Origin: Victivallales bacterium Lenti_02
Lineage (GTDB): Bacteria > Verrucomicrobiota > Lentisphaeria > Oligosphaerales > Lenti-02
Assembly: GCA_001603055.1 (NCBI GenBank)
Contig: LVAZ01000212.1
Span: forward strand, 1 to 15,937
Direction of reading: 5' to 3'
Length of the DNA: 15,937 nucleotides
Shown here in pieces: positions 7,837 to 15,500 of this stretch (positions are counted from its first letter, which is position 1; the number at the start of each line of letters is the position of its first letter). The notes beneath the pieces are model-generated. The model searched no databases. It had not been told where the DNA came from and saw only the letters and a list, made by a program, of their open reading frames with translations. Made by a program: the position numbers and the translations under genes.

Positions 7837-8166
7837 CTACTCTTCCTTGACGCCGGAACTGATGGTGTAGACCTCCTCGACGACGGAGACGAAAATCTTG
7901 CCGTCGCCGAAATTGCCCTTGCCCGTCCGCGCCTTCTCCATGATGGTGCGGATCACGAAATCCTTGTCGGAGGCCTGGATCACGCTGAGCAGCATCACCT
8001 TGGGCAGCTCGTCGTAGTGGACCTCGCCGATCTTCAGGCCGCGCTGCTTGCCGCGACCGTAGACATCGAGCTTGGTCACGGCGGGGTAGCCCGCCTGCAG
8101 CAGCCCCTCCATCACGGCATCGGCCCGCTCGGGGCGCACGACGGCTTTGATCATAATCATGGACAT
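7837..8166 (-). CDS. nifI1: PII-like nitrogenase regulator NifI1
   Basis: This 109-residue PII-family protein begins MSMIMIKAVVRPERADAVME. Its T-loop region is YGRGKQRGLKIGEVHYDELPK, about residues 36-56, and its B-loop is TGKGNFGDGKIFVS (81-94). The T-loop is shorter than in GlnB and lacks the uridylylated tyrosine context, a mark of the NifI1 group. It is expected to act with NifI2 in post-translational ammonia switch-off of nitrogenase. AAGGAG lies seven bases before the ATG at 8166, which supports that start over the in-frame ATG two codons later. The gene starts 22 bp after nifH and is followed by nifI2 after 26 bp. Confidence 0.95.
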   Translation of the reverse strand: MSMIMIKAVVRPERADAVMEGLLQAGYPAVTKLDVYGRGKQRGLKIGEVHYDELPKVMLLSVIQASDKDFVIRTIMEKARTGKGNFGDGKIFVSVVEEVYTISSGVKEE

Positions 8167-8188
8167 GGTGGTTCTCCTTGGGGACGGG

Positions 8189-9013
8189 CTAGTTGGCGAT
8201 GCCGAATTCGATGAGCAGCTTTTCGAGCGCCTCGATGCTGAGCGGCTTGGGCACGACGAACATGTCGTTGCCGTCGATCTTCCGGGCCAGGGCCCGGTAC
8301 TCGTCGGCCTGGCCGTGGGCGGGGTCGAAGTCGATCACCGTCTTGCGGTTGATCTCGGCGCGCTGCACCATGTTGTCGCGGGGGACGAAGTGGATCATCT
8401 GGGTGCCGAGCTGGCGGGCGAGCTGCTCGATCATCTCCCGCTCGTTGTCCACCTTGCGGCTGTTGCAGATGAGGCCCCCGAGGCGCACGCCGCCCGCGTC
8501 GGCATACTTCACGATGCCCTTGCAGATGTTGTTGGCCGCGTACATGGCCATCATCTCGCCGGAGACCACGATGTAGATTTCCTGCGCCTTGCCGTCGCGG
8601 ATCGGCATGGCGAAACCGCCGCACACCACGTCGCCGAGCACGTCGTAGAAGGCGTAGTCCAGCTTCTGCTCCGCATCGTAGGCGCCGAGCTGTTCGAGCA
8701 GGTTGATCGAGGTGATGATGCCGCGGCCCGCGCAGCCGACGCCTGGCTCGGGGCCGCCCGACTCGACGCAGCGCGCTCGCCCGTACCCCTCCTTGATGAT
8801 GTCGTCCAGCTCCACATCCTCCCCCTCCTCGCGCAGGGTGTCGAGCACCGTCTTCTGGGCCAGGCCGTGGAGCAGGAGACGGGTCGAGTCGGCCTTCGGA
8901 TCGCAGCCGACCACCATCACCTTCTTGCCCATCTCCGCCAGACCCGCGACCGTGTTCTGCGTGGTGGTGGACTTGCCGATGCCGCCCTTTCCATAGATGG
9001 CAATCTTGCGCAT
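8189..9013 (-). CDS. nifH: Nitrogenase iron protein NifH
   Basis: This 274-residue protein is dinitrogenase reductase, the ATP-driven electron donor to NifDK, which also acts in FeMo-co maturation. The P-loop is YGKGGIGKST (7-16). The bridging [4Fe-4S] ligands are Cys94 (GVGCAGRG) and Cys131 (VLGDVVCGGFAMP). Arg97, the residue ADP-ribosylated by DraT in some bacteria, is present. The open frame extends 42 codons further upstream, but the ATG at 9013 is chosen because MRKIAIYGKGG is the universal N-terminus and AAAGGA lies about nine bases before it. The sequence, including the FVPRDNMVQRAEINRKTVIDF region, looks like the Desulfovibrio-like/cluster III group. A sigma-54 promoter lies about 65 bp upstream. 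Confidence 0.98.
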   Translation of the reverse strand: MRKIAIYGKGGIGKSTTTQNTVAGLAEMGKKVMVVGCDPKADSTRLLLHGLAQKTVLDTLREEGEDVELDDIIKEGYGRARCVESGGPEPGVGCAGRGIITSINLLEQLGAYDAEQKLDYAFYDVLGDVVCGGFAMPIRDGKAQEIYIVVSGEMMAMYAANNICKGIVKYADAGGVRLGGLICNSRKVDNEREMIEQLARQLGTQMIHFVPRDNMVQRAEINRKTVIDFDPAHGQADEYRALARKIDGNDMFVVPKPLSIEALEKLLIEFGIAN

Positions 9014-9077
9014 GGTTCGGATTCCTTTGCTGAGGGTTTTCGTCCGTGCCGCCGGACTGGCGGACGACTCTCCCCTA

Positions 9078-9093
9078 TGCAAAGCGGATGCCA
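9078..9093 (-). promoter_or_regulatory. Sigma-54 (-24/-12) promoter of the nifH operon
   Basis: Read on the minus strand the sequence is TGGCATCCGCTTTGCA. The invariant GG and GC are separated by exactly ten bases and the -12 box TTTGCA is a full match to TTGCA. The expected start of transcription is near 9067, giving a leader of about 54 bases before the nifH ATG. The match, spacing and position make this the likely NifA-activated promoter of nifHI1I2DK. Confidence 0.85.
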
Positions 9094-9098
9094 AACGC

Positions 9099-9235
9099 GG
9101 AAAGAAATGCGCAACATGCTTATTTATAGGGTGTTGCAAGACATTTCCAAAGATCGTTGCAGCCCCCGCCCATTCGGGAAAGAAATGTCACCCCAACCCG
9201 GCACGGCTCCCGAACAGGAGTCGCAACACATTTCT
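9099..9235. repeat. Four copies of a GTTGC-N-ACATTTC-like element in the nifH-nifA intergenic region
   Basis: Two plus-strand copies are GTTGCAAGACATTTC (9133-9147) and GTCGCAACACATTTC (9220-9234). Two minus-strand copies share the exact 11-mer GGAAAGAAATG on the plus strand (9099-9109 and 9177-9187), continuing as a shortened GTTGC-GCATTTC and as GTTGGGGTGACATTTC when read on the minus strand. The copies alternate in orientation and form two inverted pairs, the second with a perfect 8-bp arm (AGAAATGT 9181-9188 and ACATTTCT 9228-9235). They lie 6-142 bp upstream of the nifH -24 box, where enhancer sites would be expected. A role as activator or repressor sites is inferred. Confidence 0.55.
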
Positions 9236-9254
9236 GGACAGTTGATTGCAAACC

Positions 9255-9269
9255 GGAAATGACGTTTCC
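9255..9269. repeat. Near-palindrome GGAAA-N5-TTTCC
   Basis: GGAAATGACGTTTCC is a 15-bp inverted repeat with perfect 5-bp arms in the middle of the nifH-nifA intergenic region. It shares the GGAAA core with the neighbouring repeats and could be a further operator. No known regulator motif is recognised. Confidence 0.35.
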
Positions 9270-9444
9270 GTCCAATCGCCCCGGGAAACGGAAGGCGTGT
9301 CCGTCCGCCGGCCACCGGAAGCCGGGCGCATTCCTGTCGCGGAACCGGCATGCCAAGCGCAAAAAGGACAAACATGTCGCGACGAAATCCTAACTAACTT
9401 CCCTATCATGTTGCCGGAAAATAAATTGCGGCTACCGGCAAGTT

Positions 9445-9460
9445 TGGCACACGCTCTGCT
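9445..9460 (+). promoter_or_regulatory. Sigma-54 (-24/-12) promoter of nifA
   Basis: TGGCACACGCTCTGCT has the full -24 consensus TGGCAC, and GG and GC are ten bases apart. The -12 box is CTGCT where TTGCA or TTGCT is ideal. The expected transcription start is near 9471, about 30 bases before the nifA ATG. This suggests nifA is itself expressed by sigma-54 RNA polymerase with an enhancer-binding protein, possibly NifA, and so could be autoactivated. A 13-bp inverted repeat TGCCAC-C-GTGGCA follows at 9472-9484, at the predicted start site. Confidence 0.75.
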
Positions 9461-9501
9461 GTCGTCCGGCGTGCCACCGTGGCATCATTCAGGAACACCG
9501 T

Positions 9502-11115
9502 ATGAGCAAAGAAATCTCGAAGGCCATCCCTCCGCCGCCTGCCGCCACCTCCGCCGCCGGACCGTCCTGCCCGCGGCACCACGTCCGCCAGATCGAGGCG
9601 CTCTTCCACATCTCGAAGCTCATCGCCACCCGGCGCGACCAGCCGGAAATGTTCCGGGACATACTCGATGCCCTCGAACGCAGACTCGGCCTGGCCCACG
9701 GCATCCTCATGCTGACCACGCCGGACGGGAAGGAGCTGGTGATCGAGGCGCTCCGCTCGACCGACGGCGCCCGCGCGGACACCACCTACCGGTGGGGCGA
9801 GGGCATCACCGGACGGGTGCTCAAGAACGGCTGCCCGGTGGTGGTCCCCGATGTTTCCGAGGAACCCCATTTCAAGGGCCGCATCCACGGCCGCTCGCCC
9901 GGCAAGCTGGCCGGGCTCGGCTTCGTCTGCATCCCCATCATCCTGGGCAACGAGACCGTGGGCACCCTCTCGGTGGATGTCCCCCCGGGGACGGTGGAGC
10001 TGGAGGAGGCCCGCACGGTGCTCTGCATCGTCGGCGGAATCATCGCCCACGACATCAGCCAGCGGCGCATCGCCCGCATGGAGAAACAGGTGCTCGAAGA
10101 GGAGAACCTCCGCCTCCGCCACACCCTCCAGGACCGCTTCCGCCCCGCCAACATCATCGGCGACTCCCACGGGATGCGCGAGGTGTTCTGCCGCATCCAC
10201 CTGGTGGCGCCGCAGAACACCACGGTCCTCATCCGCGGCGAGAGCGGCACCGGCAAGGAACTGGTCGCCAGCGCCATCCACTACTCCAGCCCCCGCGCCG
10301 AGGGCCCCTTCGTCAAGGTCAACTGCGCCGTCCTCTCCGCCAATCTCCTCGAAAGCGAACTCTTCGGCCACGAGGCCGGGGCCTTCACCGGCGCCCGGGA
10401 GGCCCGCCGGGGGCGCATCGAGGAGGCCAACGGCGGCACCCTGTTCCTCGACGAACTGGGCGACTTCTCCCCCGCCGTGCAGCTCAAGCTGCTCCGGGTC
10501 ATCCAGGAACGGGAATTCGAGCGGGTGGGCAGCAGCCGCCCGACCCGGGTGGACGTGCGGATCATCGCCGCCACCAACCGCAACCTCGAGGCCATGGTGG
10601 AAACCGGCACCTTCCGCCAGGACCTCTACTACCGCATCAACGTCTTCGCGGTCAACCTCCCCCCCCTGCGCACCCGGCGCAGCGACATTCTCCTCCTGGC
10701 CAACCATTTCGTCCGCAAATACGCGACCCTGATGAACCGCCCGGTGAACCGGATCAGCACCCCGGCCATCCAGATGCTCATGGCCTACCATTGGCCGGGC
10801 AACGTGCGCGAACTCGAAAACTGCATCGAGCACGCCCTCGTCATGTGCCAGAACGGCGTGATCCACGGGCGCGACCTGCCCCCCACCCTGCAGATGCCCG
10901 GATCGGGCGGCGCGAAGACGGCCGGCAATCTCCGCTCCGCCGTCGACCAGCTCGAACGGGACATGATCACCGACGCCCTCAAGCGCACCCGCGGCAATGT
11001 CAGCGCCGCCGCCCGCGAACTCGGCATCACCGCCCGCATGGTCCGCTACAAAATCGAGAAAATCGGCATCCCCTACGAGCGGCTCTTCCACGACCGCCGG
11101 TCCGACCGGCAATAG
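9502..11115 (+). CDS. nifA: Nif-specific sigma-54 activator NifA
   Basis: This 537-residue enhancer-binding protein activates nif promoters with sigma-54. It has an N-terminal GAF domain (about residues 35-195), an AAA+ ATPase domain (about 215-450) and a C-terminal Fis-type helix-turn-helix (about 499-520, NVSAAARELGITARMVRYKI). AAA+ motifs are Walker A GESGTGKE (246-253), the sigma-54 contact loop GAFTGA (293-298) and Walker B LFLDEL (314-319), followed by RQDLYYRINVF. The linker between AAA+ and HTH lacks the C-x4-C pair of the oxygen-sensitive alpha/beta-proteobacterial NifA; only ENC and MC cysteines occur at the end of the AAA+ domain. AGGAA lies six bases before the ATG. No nifL is present. 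It is divergent from nifH and has its own -24/-12 promoter. Confidence 0.95.
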   Translation: MSKEISKAIPPPPAATSAAGPSCPRHHVRQIEALFHISKLIATRRDQPEMFRDILDALERRLGLAHGILMLTTPDGKELVIEALRSTDGARADTTYRWGEGITGRVLKNGCPVVVPDVSEEPHFKGRIHGRSPGKLAGLGFVCIPIILGNETVGTLSVDVPPGTVELEEARTVLCIVGGIIAHDISQRRIARMEKQVLEEENLRLRHTLQDRFRPANIIGDSHGMREVFCRIHLVAPQNTTVLIRGESGTGKELVASAIHYSSPRAEGPFVKVNCAVLSANLLESELFGHEAGAFTGAREARRGRIEEANGGTLFLDELGDFSPAVQLKLLRVIQEREFERVGSSRPTRVDVRIIAATNRNLEAMVETGTFRQDLYYRINVFAVNLPPLRTRRSDILLLANHFVRKYATLMNRPVNRISTPAIQMLMAYHWPGNVRELENCIEHALVMCQNGVIHGRDLPPTLQMPGSGGAKTAGNLRSAVDQLERDMITDALKRTRGNVSAAARELGITARMVRYKIEKIGIPYERLFHDRRSDRQ

Positions 11116-11471
11116 ATGGCCCTCGAACCAGGCCGCCAGGGACAGGGACGCCAGCCCAATCCCGGCGACCCGAACGATCGTCTTCCGTCCACCCTCTTCC
11201 CGGGCAGCGCCGGCGGGGACGAACTCCGAACGGTCGCCTCTCCGCCGGCCTTCCCGTCGCTGTTGAGTATAGTGGTCCGGCAGCTCTGATGACGGAGGCT
11301 GCCACGTTTGCCTGTCGGCTTGCTCAACCGTTTGGCACGTCTTCTATTCTGGCCAATCCCAAACCTTGCCGACATATTTGCACCTGGAAAGCCGCTGCCG
11401 ACAAGGTTGCCATGCCGCGCAGAAAAAGTCGCGCGGGCCATTGAAACCCATGAAATATATGCCATTTTGTA
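11116..11471. other. Intergenic stretch of about 355 bp without a recognisable gene
   Basis: No credible coding region with a start, ribosome site and family match is seen on either strand. Two small hairpins occur: GGCAGC (11279-11284) with GCTGCC (11298-11303), and CCGCGC (11415-11420) with GCGCGG (11431-11436). Neither is followed by a T run, so a nifA terminator is not established. The right end (about 11440-11475) is AT-rich and contains TATATG at 11456-11461, suitably placed to be a -10 box for the riboswitch transcript, but no matching -35 box is visible. Confidence 0.5.
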
Positions 11472-11472
11472 G

Positions 11473-11563
11473 CCAATTGACTAGGGCAAACCCGCCGCGA
11501 GGCGGGGACGCAAAGCCGACGGGTCTTGGCGCAGGCCGAGACGGCCGGGTTGCAGGGAGTTGG
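11473..11563 (+). ncRNA. Cyclic di-GMP-I (GEMM-I) riboswitch aptamer
   Basis: The conserved GEMM-I blocks appear in order: AGGGCAAACC (11483-11492), GGGACGCAAAGCC (11505-11517) and GCCGGGTTGC (11544-11553). Between the first two is a hairpin with stem CCGCC/GGCGG and a GCGA (GNRA) tetraloop, the element that docks on the tetraloop receptor. The second arm is GTCTTGGC, loop GCAG, GCCGAGAC, eight base pairs with one G-U. The closing P1 helix can form from CCAATT (11473-11478) and AGTTGG (11558-11563). The ligand-contact positions equivalent to G20 and C92 of the Vibrio Vc2 RNA are G11485 and C11553. G at the first favours c-di-GMP over cGAMP. It lies about 58 bases upstream of the DUF1573 gene. 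Confidence 0.93.
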
Positions 11564-11576
11564 TGTCTCAATATAA

Positions 11577-11619
11577 TGGTTTTGGGATGGCAACCAGGCA
11601 GATAATCCGGAGATATCCC
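11577..11619 (+). promoter_or_regulatory. Probable translational expression platform and Shine-Dalgarno
   Basis: The ribosome site GGAG (11609-11612) lies nine bases before the ATG at 11622. It is enclosed by GGGAT (11584-11588) and ATCCC (11615-11619), which can pair, and by a smaller hairpin GATAATC-CGGA-GATATC. An alternative pairing TGGTT (11577-11581) with AACCA (11592-11596) would use up part of the first stem. No U tract follows any of these, so control of translation is more likely than control of termination. This is inference from sequence pairing only. Confidence 0.5.
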
Positions 11620-11620
11620 G

Positions 11621-11640
11621 TATGGCAGGCTATGGCAGGC
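11621..11640 (+). repeat. Tandem 10-bp duplication across the start codon
   Basis: TATGGCAGGC occurs twice in a row (11621-11630 and 11631-11640). It creates two ATGs ten bases apart and in different frames. Only the first (11622) leads into the long DUF1573 frame. The second would give a reading frame ending at 11871. Confidence 0.9.
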
Positions 11641-12512
11641 ACATTTCTGTCGAGTGTGCGGGATTTGTGTCTCTGCCTGGTTATTGCCCCCGTTCCCCGT
11701 TCCGGCTGTGGCTTCTTGGCATCGGCCTGGCGCTGGTTTCGGCGCTGGCGAGGGAACCGGAACTGCCGCACATCGTCGAGCCAGTGTTCCGGTTCGCGGA
11801 CACGGTATCGCCCGCCGAAATCCGGCATGTGTTCGTGCTGGCCAATCCCGGCGCCACGGAGCTGCGGGTGACGCGGGTGCGCTCGACCTGCGGCTGCACG
11901 ACGGCGGGGGTCGAGCCGGAGACCATTCCGCCCGGCGGCGAGGGTCGGCTCGAAGTGGTGTTCAAGACCGGCAACCGGGTGGGGATGCAGCGCAAGCATG
12001 TGTTTGTGAGCGTGGAGCATCCGCAGGTTCCGCTGCTGCGCTGCTCGCTCGAAGGCACGCTGCTTTCGCCCGTTCCCGCCGCTCCGACCGAGCCCGCCGA
12101 GCCAGTCGCGCCCGCTCGGCCCGCAGCGGCGGAGGCGGTTGCCGTGCCTCCCGCCGCGCCGTTGGCCCCGGCGGAACCGCCGGCCGTCGCCGTGACCGCC
12201 GAACCCGACGCGATCTATCTGCGCAATGTGCCTCCCGGCCAGGTGGCCGAGGGCGCGCTGCGGCTGGCCTGCCTGGACGGGGAACCCTTCGCGGTGGATT
12301 CCGTGCAGTGTCCCCTGACGGGCATGACCGTCGCGGCCGAACCCGCGAACGAGGCGCGGAGCGTCTGGCGTCTGGCCTATCGCTTCCGCGCCGGGACTCC
12401 CGGCCAGCGGCTGCGCGGCTTTGTCACCGTGACCACCGACCGCCCCGGCCCGCCGCTGCGCATCCGCCTGTCCGGCAACGTGGCCTCCCCCCTGGCGCAA
12501 ACCACCCCCTAG
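11622..12512 (+). CDS. Secreted DUF1573-family protein with Pro/Ala-rich linker
   Basis: This 296-residue exported protein has a long N-terminal region, then a hydrophobic segment RLWLLGIGLALVSALA that ends in a good signal-peptidase site. Next is a DUF1573 domain (about residues 50-145) with the family hallmark RSTCGCTTAGVEPETIPPGGEG and the preceding HVFVLANPGATELRVTRV. A Pro/Ala/Glu-rich stretch of about 45 residues (150-195) links it to a second beta-rich, probably Ig-like domain ending in RIRLSGNVASPL. DUF1573 is an Ig/ASH-like fold common in secreted proteins and its molecular role is unknown. GGAG nine bases upstream supports the ATG at 11622, though the N-region before the signal core is unusually long. 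It is the first gene after the c-di-GMP riboswitch and is followed after 26 bp by the giant surface protein. Confidence 0.88.
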   Translation: MAGYGRHISVECAGFVSLPGYCPRSPFRLWLLGIGLALVSALAREPELPHIVEPVFRFADTVSPAEIRHVFVLANPGATELRVTRVRSTCGCTTAGVEPETIPPGGEGRLEVVFKTGNRVGMQRKHVFVSVEHPQVPLLRCSLEGTLLSPVPAAPTEPAEPVAPARPAAAEAVAVPPAAPLAPAEPPAVAVTAEPDAIYLRNVPPGQVAEGALRLACLDGEPFAVDSVQCPLTGMTVAAEPANEARSVWRLAYRFRAGTPGQRLRGFVTVTTDRPGPPLRIRLSGNVASPLAQTTP

Positions 12513-12538
12513 ACCCGTTTCCCCGTCTGGAGAGAAGC

Positions 12539-15500
12539 ATGAAGAAGTCCATTCCCCCCGCCCCGTTCCGGCATCTGCTGCTTGCCGTGGTGCTTCTGGC
12601 TGCCGGCCTGGGCGGGGTTCGCCTGCATGCGTCGGTCGCCATCACCACCGACGCGGCGGGGAACGAGGCCGCCTGGGGCGAGTACGTCACGGTGACGCTG
12701 ACCTACCAAAACCTCGCGGGCGGGGCGCAGAGCGCGGCCGATCTGGTCGCGGAGCTGGATTTGGTGAATCCCGAGTTCAGCTACGTCCCCGGCAGCGTCG
12801 AGATCACGCTTCCCGGCCCCGTGGTGCTGAACGGGGTCGCCGCCAATCCGGCGGTGGCGGGGAATGTGCTGACCTGGGACATCGACGCGCTGTTCGACCC
12901 CGACCCCGTTCTGGCCAACGGCGAGGAGATGACCATCGTCTTCGATCTCAAGGTGGGCTGCGAGTCGGTCACCACCCAGTTCCGGGCGGATGTGGACGCG
13001 GTTCTTTCCACCAGCGGGGCCTTCACCTTCCTGGGGCTCTACACCCTCACCGTGTCCCCGCCCTCGCTGATTCTGTCGCTCACGCCCTCGGCGCAGACGG
13101 TCCAGCTCACAGGCGGGGCCGAAGTCGTCTGGACGGCGACGGTGACCAACGTCGGCCTGGGCAACGCCAACAACCTCGCGGTGCGGTTCGGCCTGGACGC
13201 CTCGCTGGTCTATCTCAACGGCAGCGCCACGGTCGGCACCATCTCCCAGGGGGGCACCCTGCCGAACGCGCCGGGCGTCAGCACCGACGGCGACCCGGTG
13301 GCCGTCCACACCTGGCGGCTGGGCGCCGATTTTGCCAGCGATCCCGGAGCCGGGGACCTCGCCGACCTGGACGGCGACGGCGAATGGGACGACCTGCCCC
13401 CCGGCGGCAGTTTCACCATCACCAACATCCGCGCCCAGCTCCAGGACTGCGAGCCCATCGGCCTCTACTTCGACGTCGCCACGGGCTTCGACGGCGAGGC
13501 CTGCATCGACAGCGCCACGACCGACCCCATCGACACCCAGTCCGGCTTCGTCTCGACGGTTCCCGCCACGCCCGACTTCACCTATGCGTTCACCGGTCTG
13601 GTGGGCATCGACTACTGCACCGGCGCCAGCGACGCCACCTTCACGATCGAGAATCCGGTCGGGGCCGGGCCGGTCAGCAATCTCGAATTCACCATCGGCA
13701 ACTTCCCGACCGGCATCGACTTTGTGTTTCCGGCCAGCCAGGGGACGGGGACGGGGTTGCACACGGTGGTCTCGAATCTGGACGACAGCAGTCCCCAGGT
13801 TCTCTCCGGCGCCAGCGCGGTCACCTTCGACGCCGCCACCGGCGAGCTGGAGAACTTCCCGATCCTCGACAGCGGCAAGAAGATCACCCTGACCTTCGAC
13901 ATCGAGTCCATTTCCGGGGCGGGCGCCTTCTGTTCGAGCCAGGGCCTCTCCCGGACCCTGAGCATCACCCCCTCGTACACCGACCTCTGCGGTTCGCCCT
14001 ACTCGCCGCTGCCCGGCAGCGCCACGCTCAGCCGCACCAATCCGGTGCGGCTCCAGCTTTCCACCGGGCACGGCGGCACCGACAAAATCTTCATCGGCGA
14101 CGCCAGCCGGACCTACAGCGTGAGCGCCACCTACTCCGCCGTCGCCGGCAATCCGTGGCCCCAGCTCCCGGGCGAGATGCCGATCACCCTCACCTATACC
14201 TACGACGAGGCCCTGGTCTTCCTCGGCTCGTCCGGCACCGGGCTCTACGTCGCGCCGGTGAACGATGCGCTGGCCAAGACCCTCACCTGGAGCAACCTCA
14301 CCTTCGACCAGGCGAACGCCGCCTTCACCGCCAACCTCGAGTTCCGGGTGCTGACCCGGGCGGAGGCGCCCTGCGAGGCCGGGCGCGAGTACACCAACAC
14401 CTTCAACGTCGAGACCGTCACCCTCACCGACTGCCTGGGCTGCACCTACAGCCTCGGCGGCGACACCAATTTCCGGGGCTTCATCAACCAGCAGAAGGAC
14501 TATGTGGATACCCCCATCGACTTCATGAACAAGACGGTGGACTACATCGACACCCTGGCCGGCAGCCAGGGCGAGGCCTGCCGTCCCTACGAGTACACCG
14601 TGACGGTGGATTTCGGCGGCGCCGCGCCCGCCTCCTGGAGCGGCATGGTTCCCGGTCTCGCCGTGGATCCGGACGGCAATCCTCTCACCGAGATGGTGCT
14701 CATCGAACGCCCCAGCCAGGGGCAGACCTTCCACGCCCTGCGCTCCGTGATCTACAACGCCGTCGACTACGGTCCCAACGGGTCGGGGGACTTCACCGAC
14801 GCGGATGTGACCACCTTCGGCAACGGCGAAATCTGGCTGTTTCTGGGCAAGCTCGACACCCTCACCGCCCTGAATCCGGACGACGGGCACACCCTCGAGA
14901 TCGTCTGGGAGTTCGACCCGCCGACCACCTTCGGCCAGCTCGCCGAGTTTTCCGAAATCCGCTGGTCCACGGCCGAATCCCTCTGCGGCCCCGAATTCGG
15001 CTACGAGCATGGCGTCTGGGTCGAAGTGGGGCAACAGACCCTCGGCTACACCTTCAACTCGCCCGGCTATGTGCTGCGCGGCGATGTGGCGACCCACAGC
15101 TTCACCGTCAGCCGTCAGAACGGGGCGCACTTCGCCTACGACCTCGTCGTCGTCGTCGATCTTGATCCCGAGAACGCGGCGGCGCCCTTTGTGCTCGACT
15201 ACTCCTACCGGCGGAACACGGCGGTCTTCAGCGGCTTCCTCGATGCGGCGGGCAATCCCGTCGCCGCCTTCGAGCCCGCGGTGGTGGACGACACCCTGGT
15301 CTGGGATTTCCGCGCGGAAGGGTACCGCGTGCTGCAGGCGACCGGCCAGATCAGCCTGGACCTGCTCACCGCCCCCTGCGAGCCGAACCCCCAGTACACG
15401 GTGAAGATCGACTACAACCGGTTCTGCAACTACGAGGCCGACCCGCTCGGTACGGACCCGCGCCAGGTTGGGATCGCCTTGCAGACGGTGAGCCCCACCA

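Noticed and set aside
9014..9139. A 42-codon N-terminal extension of NifH
   Set aside because: The extension overlaps the predicted sigma-54 promoter, has no family match, and the ATG at 9013 has its own ribosome site and the universal NifH N-terminus.
11116..11305. A membrane-helix-like stretch on the minus strand (GIGLASLSLAAWFEGHLLP) just after nifA
   Set aside because: No start codon or ribosome site precedes it and it continues into the nifA antisense frame. The composition can arise by chance, so a gene remnant is not supported.
11331..11350. TGGCACG at 11334 resembling a -24 box upstream of the riboswitch
   Set aside because: The bases at the -12 position read AT, not GC, so the required sigma-54 element is missing.
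9246..11444. A 732-codon plus-strand frame overlapping nifA
   Set aside because: It is out of frame with nifA, rich in Pro, Arg and His, and matches no family. nifA in the other frame has complete GAF, AAA+ and HTH domains.
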